Assembly (NCBI GenBank): GCA_945912085.1
Contig: CAMEBJ010000078.1
Location: 1 to 6,221, forward strand
Direction of reading: 5' to 3'
Source: an uncultured Bacteroidales bacterium
Lineage (GTDB): Bacteria; Bacteroidota; Bacteroidia; Bacteroidales; UBA932
DNA: 6,221 nt
Shown: positions 5,209-6,221 of the stretch, one piece after another
How the letters are laid out: every line of letters starts with the position of its first letter
How positions within the stretch are numbered: position 1 is the stretch's first letter
Program-made: the position numbers and the translations under genes
The notes under the pieces: model-generated
What the model was told of the DNA's origin: nothing
The model's input: only the letters and a program-made list of their open reading frames with translations
Database searches by the model: none

Positions 5209-6036
5209 ATGGATCCAAGAACAGAGAAAATCAATATTGCAGCTCAGTTCGTTTCAGAAAAAATCGGAGGTAGGAAGCCGGTTGCGGGCATAGTCCTGGG
5301 CAGCGGTCTGGGAAAGCTTGCGGACAGGATTTCCGATCCGACGGTCATCCCTTACAGAACCATCCCGGGATTTCCCGAGGCAACGGCAATCGGCCACAAG
5401 GGTAATTTCATTGCGGGAGAGCTCGGAGGAAAGTTTGTCATTGCGATGCAGGGGCGTTTCCATTACTATGAAGGCTATCCGATGGAACTGGTGACCCTGC
5501 CGATAAGGGTGATGAAGGTCCTGGGGATTTCCGCTCTTTTTGTCTCGAATGCTGCCGGTGGAGTGAACTATGACTACAAGGTTGGGGATATGATGATTAT
5601 CAGGGACCATATCAACCTTCTGCCCAATCCTCTGATAGGCAAGAATATGGATGATTTTGGACCTCGTTTCCCGGATATGACGAGACCTTACGACCTGAAC
5701 CTCATCAAGAGAGCTGAAATCATTGCTTCCCAGATGGGACTGAAACTCCGCAAGGGAGTGTATCTTGCCGGTACAGGTCCTTCATACGAGACACCTGCCG
5801 AGTACAAATTCTTCAGGCTCGCCGGGGCGGATGCTGTCGGAATGTCAACCATACCGGAGGTCATTGTGGCAAGGCATAGTTCCATTCCGGTCTTCGGTAT
5901 GTCAGTCATCACCAATGAGGCTCACGACGACTATGCAGAGGACTATGTCAATGACGGGGACGATGTAGTTGCCGCCGCAGATGCCGCTGCCGAAAGAATG
6001 ACCCTGCTCTTCTCCAAGATGATTGAATCATTGTAA
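5209..6036 (+). CDS. Purine nucleoside phosphorylase (trimeric type), possibly methylthioinosine-active
   Basis: A 275-residue PNP/MTAP-family enzyme that splits purine (deoxy)ribonucleosides with phosphate into base and ribose-1-phosphate. Phosphate-binding residues are visible: Ser32 (GSGLG), Arg83 and His85 (GRFHYYEGY), and Ala115 (SNAAGG). The base site has Glu194 (GPSYETPAE) and Asn236 (VITNEA), which fits 6-oxopurines (hypoxanthine, guanine). Met212 lies in GMSTIPE. By ungapped alignment with human PNP from that Asn onward, the His257 position (ribose 5'-OH contact) is Gly250, in NDGDDVV. That might admit a 5'-methylthio group. I chose ATG 5209 because MDPRTEKI starts the family fold; an upstream in-frame ATG lies inside the deaminase gene. 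The 13-base gap means one operon. The 3' end overlaps nadE by 9 bases. The family is certain; the substrate is inferred. Confidence 0.9.
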   Translation: MDPRTEKINIAAQFVSEKIGGRKPVAGIVLGSGLGKLADRISDPTVIPYRTIPGFPEATAIGHKGNFIAGELGGKFVIAMQGRFHYYEGYPMELVTLPIRVMKVLGISALFVSNAAGGVNYDYKVGDMMIIRDHINLLPNPLIGKNMDDFGPRFPDMTRPYDLNLIKRAEIIASQMGLKLRKGVYLAGTGPSYETPAEYKFFRLAGADAVGMSTIPEVIVARHSSIPVFGMSVITNEAHDDYAEDYVNDGDDVVAAADAAAERMTLLFSKMIESL

Positions 6037-6221
6037 TGAAGGAAGAATCCAGGCGGAGGAAGAAGCGTCGGAAGGCATCCTCCAATCCCCGCGAGGTGAG
6101 AGACTGACGGTACCCACCTTAGGCCCGTCCGGAAGACAACTCCTTTTGAATTGTTGGCTGAAAAATCTTCTCAGGAAGGTTTTCAGCCATTTTTCAATCA
6201 CTTCATCACTGTAAACATCCT
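6028..6221 (-). CDS. nadE: NAD+ synthetase (glutamine-dependent), C-terminal end (runs off right edge)
   Basis: The minus strand from 6219 encodes 63 residues ending at TGA (6030-6028). It contains [19 protein letters not shown] and [13 protein letters not shown], which I recognise as the conserved C-terminus of glutamine-dependent NAD+ synthetase (compare FKRSALPNGPKV and [12 protein letters not shown] in the mycobacterial enzyme, from memory). NadE makes NAD+ from deamido-NAD+, ATP and ammonia delivered from glutamine by an N-terminal nitrilase-like domain. The visible part belongs to the synthetase domain tail; ATP-binding and amidase domains would lie beyond the right edge. The gene converges on the phosphorylase gene and overlaps it by 9 bases. 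Both are intact across the overlap. Reading this strand accounts for what would otherwise look like a non-coding 185-base tail after the phosphorylase. Confidence 0.9.
   Translation of the reverse strand, partial: DVYSDEVIEKWLKTFLRRFFSQQFKRSCLPDGPKVGTVSLSPRGDWRMPSDASSSAWILPSLQ
6156..6194 (+). terminator. Terminator-like hairpin for the deaminase/phosphorylase operon, inside nadE
   Basis: Positions 6156-6164 (GGCTGAAAA) and 6180-6188 (TTTTCAGCC) form a perfect 9-bp stem, with an inner CTTC-TCAG-GAAG hairpin (6167-6178). Five T residues follow at 6190-6194 on the plus strand. On the minus strand no T-run follows, so it would act only on plus-strand transcription, about 120 bases after the phosphorylase stop. 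It lies within nadE codons, so it could also be chance sequence. Confidence 0.5.

Noticed and set aside
6036..6107. A 23-codon plus-strand ORF overlapping the phosphorylase stop (TAATG) that would encode a very basic peptide
   Set aside because: It lies antisense to the well-conserved C-terminal codons of nadE, whose reading frame explains this sequence; the Arg/Lys-rich content is the shadow of Ser/Pro codons on the other strand.

Overview
The window looks like a chromosomal segment from an anaerobic member of the phylum Bacteroidota, probably Bacteroidales. Three things point there. There is a textbook Bacteroidota promoter (TTTG, 19 bases, TAnnTTTG) at 1174-1204. Start codons often lack strong Shine-Dalgarno sequences and sit after A/T-rich leaders. 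The proteins resemble Bacteroidota families: a four-subunit ferredoxin-linked 2-oxoacid oxidoreductase, and a small coiled-coil gene next to zapA. I see no phage, insertion sequence, CRISPR or other sign of recent transfer. The window reads as core housekeeping DNA.

Left part (1-1204), all on the minus strand and read right to left: a Bacteroidota promoter embedded in the end of the preceding operon, a small ZapB-like coiled-coil gene, zapA (translationally coupled through a TGATG overlap), a 6S RNA gene (ssrS) recognised from its fold and from its place directly after zapA, a terminator hairpin, and the 5' part of rny (RNase Y), which runs off the left edge. These genes serve cell division, global control of RNA polymerase and mRNA decay.

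Middle (1189-3835), minus strand: a compact four-gene operon for a VOR/KOR-type 2-oxoacid:ferredoxin oxidoreductase, in the order delta (2x[4Fe-4S]), alpha, beta (TPP-binding), gamma. Together the subunits decarboxylate a 2-oxoacid, probably a branched-chain one, to its acyl-CoA and pass electrons to ferredoxin.

Right part (3836-6221): a short divergent intergenic region with a -7-like box on each strand, then a plus-strand pair: an MTA/SAH deaminase-type amidohydrolase and a trimeric-type purine nucleoside phosphorylase 13 bases downstream. The phosphorylase keeps the 6-oxopurine Asn but lacks the His that normally contacts the ribose 5'-OH. With the neighbouring deaminase, this suggests a methylthioadenosine -> methylthioinosine -> hypoxanthine salvage route. 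Convergent to the phosphorylase, and overlapping its 3' end by 9 bases, is the C-terminal 63 codons of a glutamine-dependent NAD+ synthetase (nadE) that enters from the right edge.

I do not see an unprecedented system here. The most interesting points are the 6S RNA and its alternative fold, the unusual phosphorylase pocket, and the promoter/terminator signals embedded in neighbouring genes.
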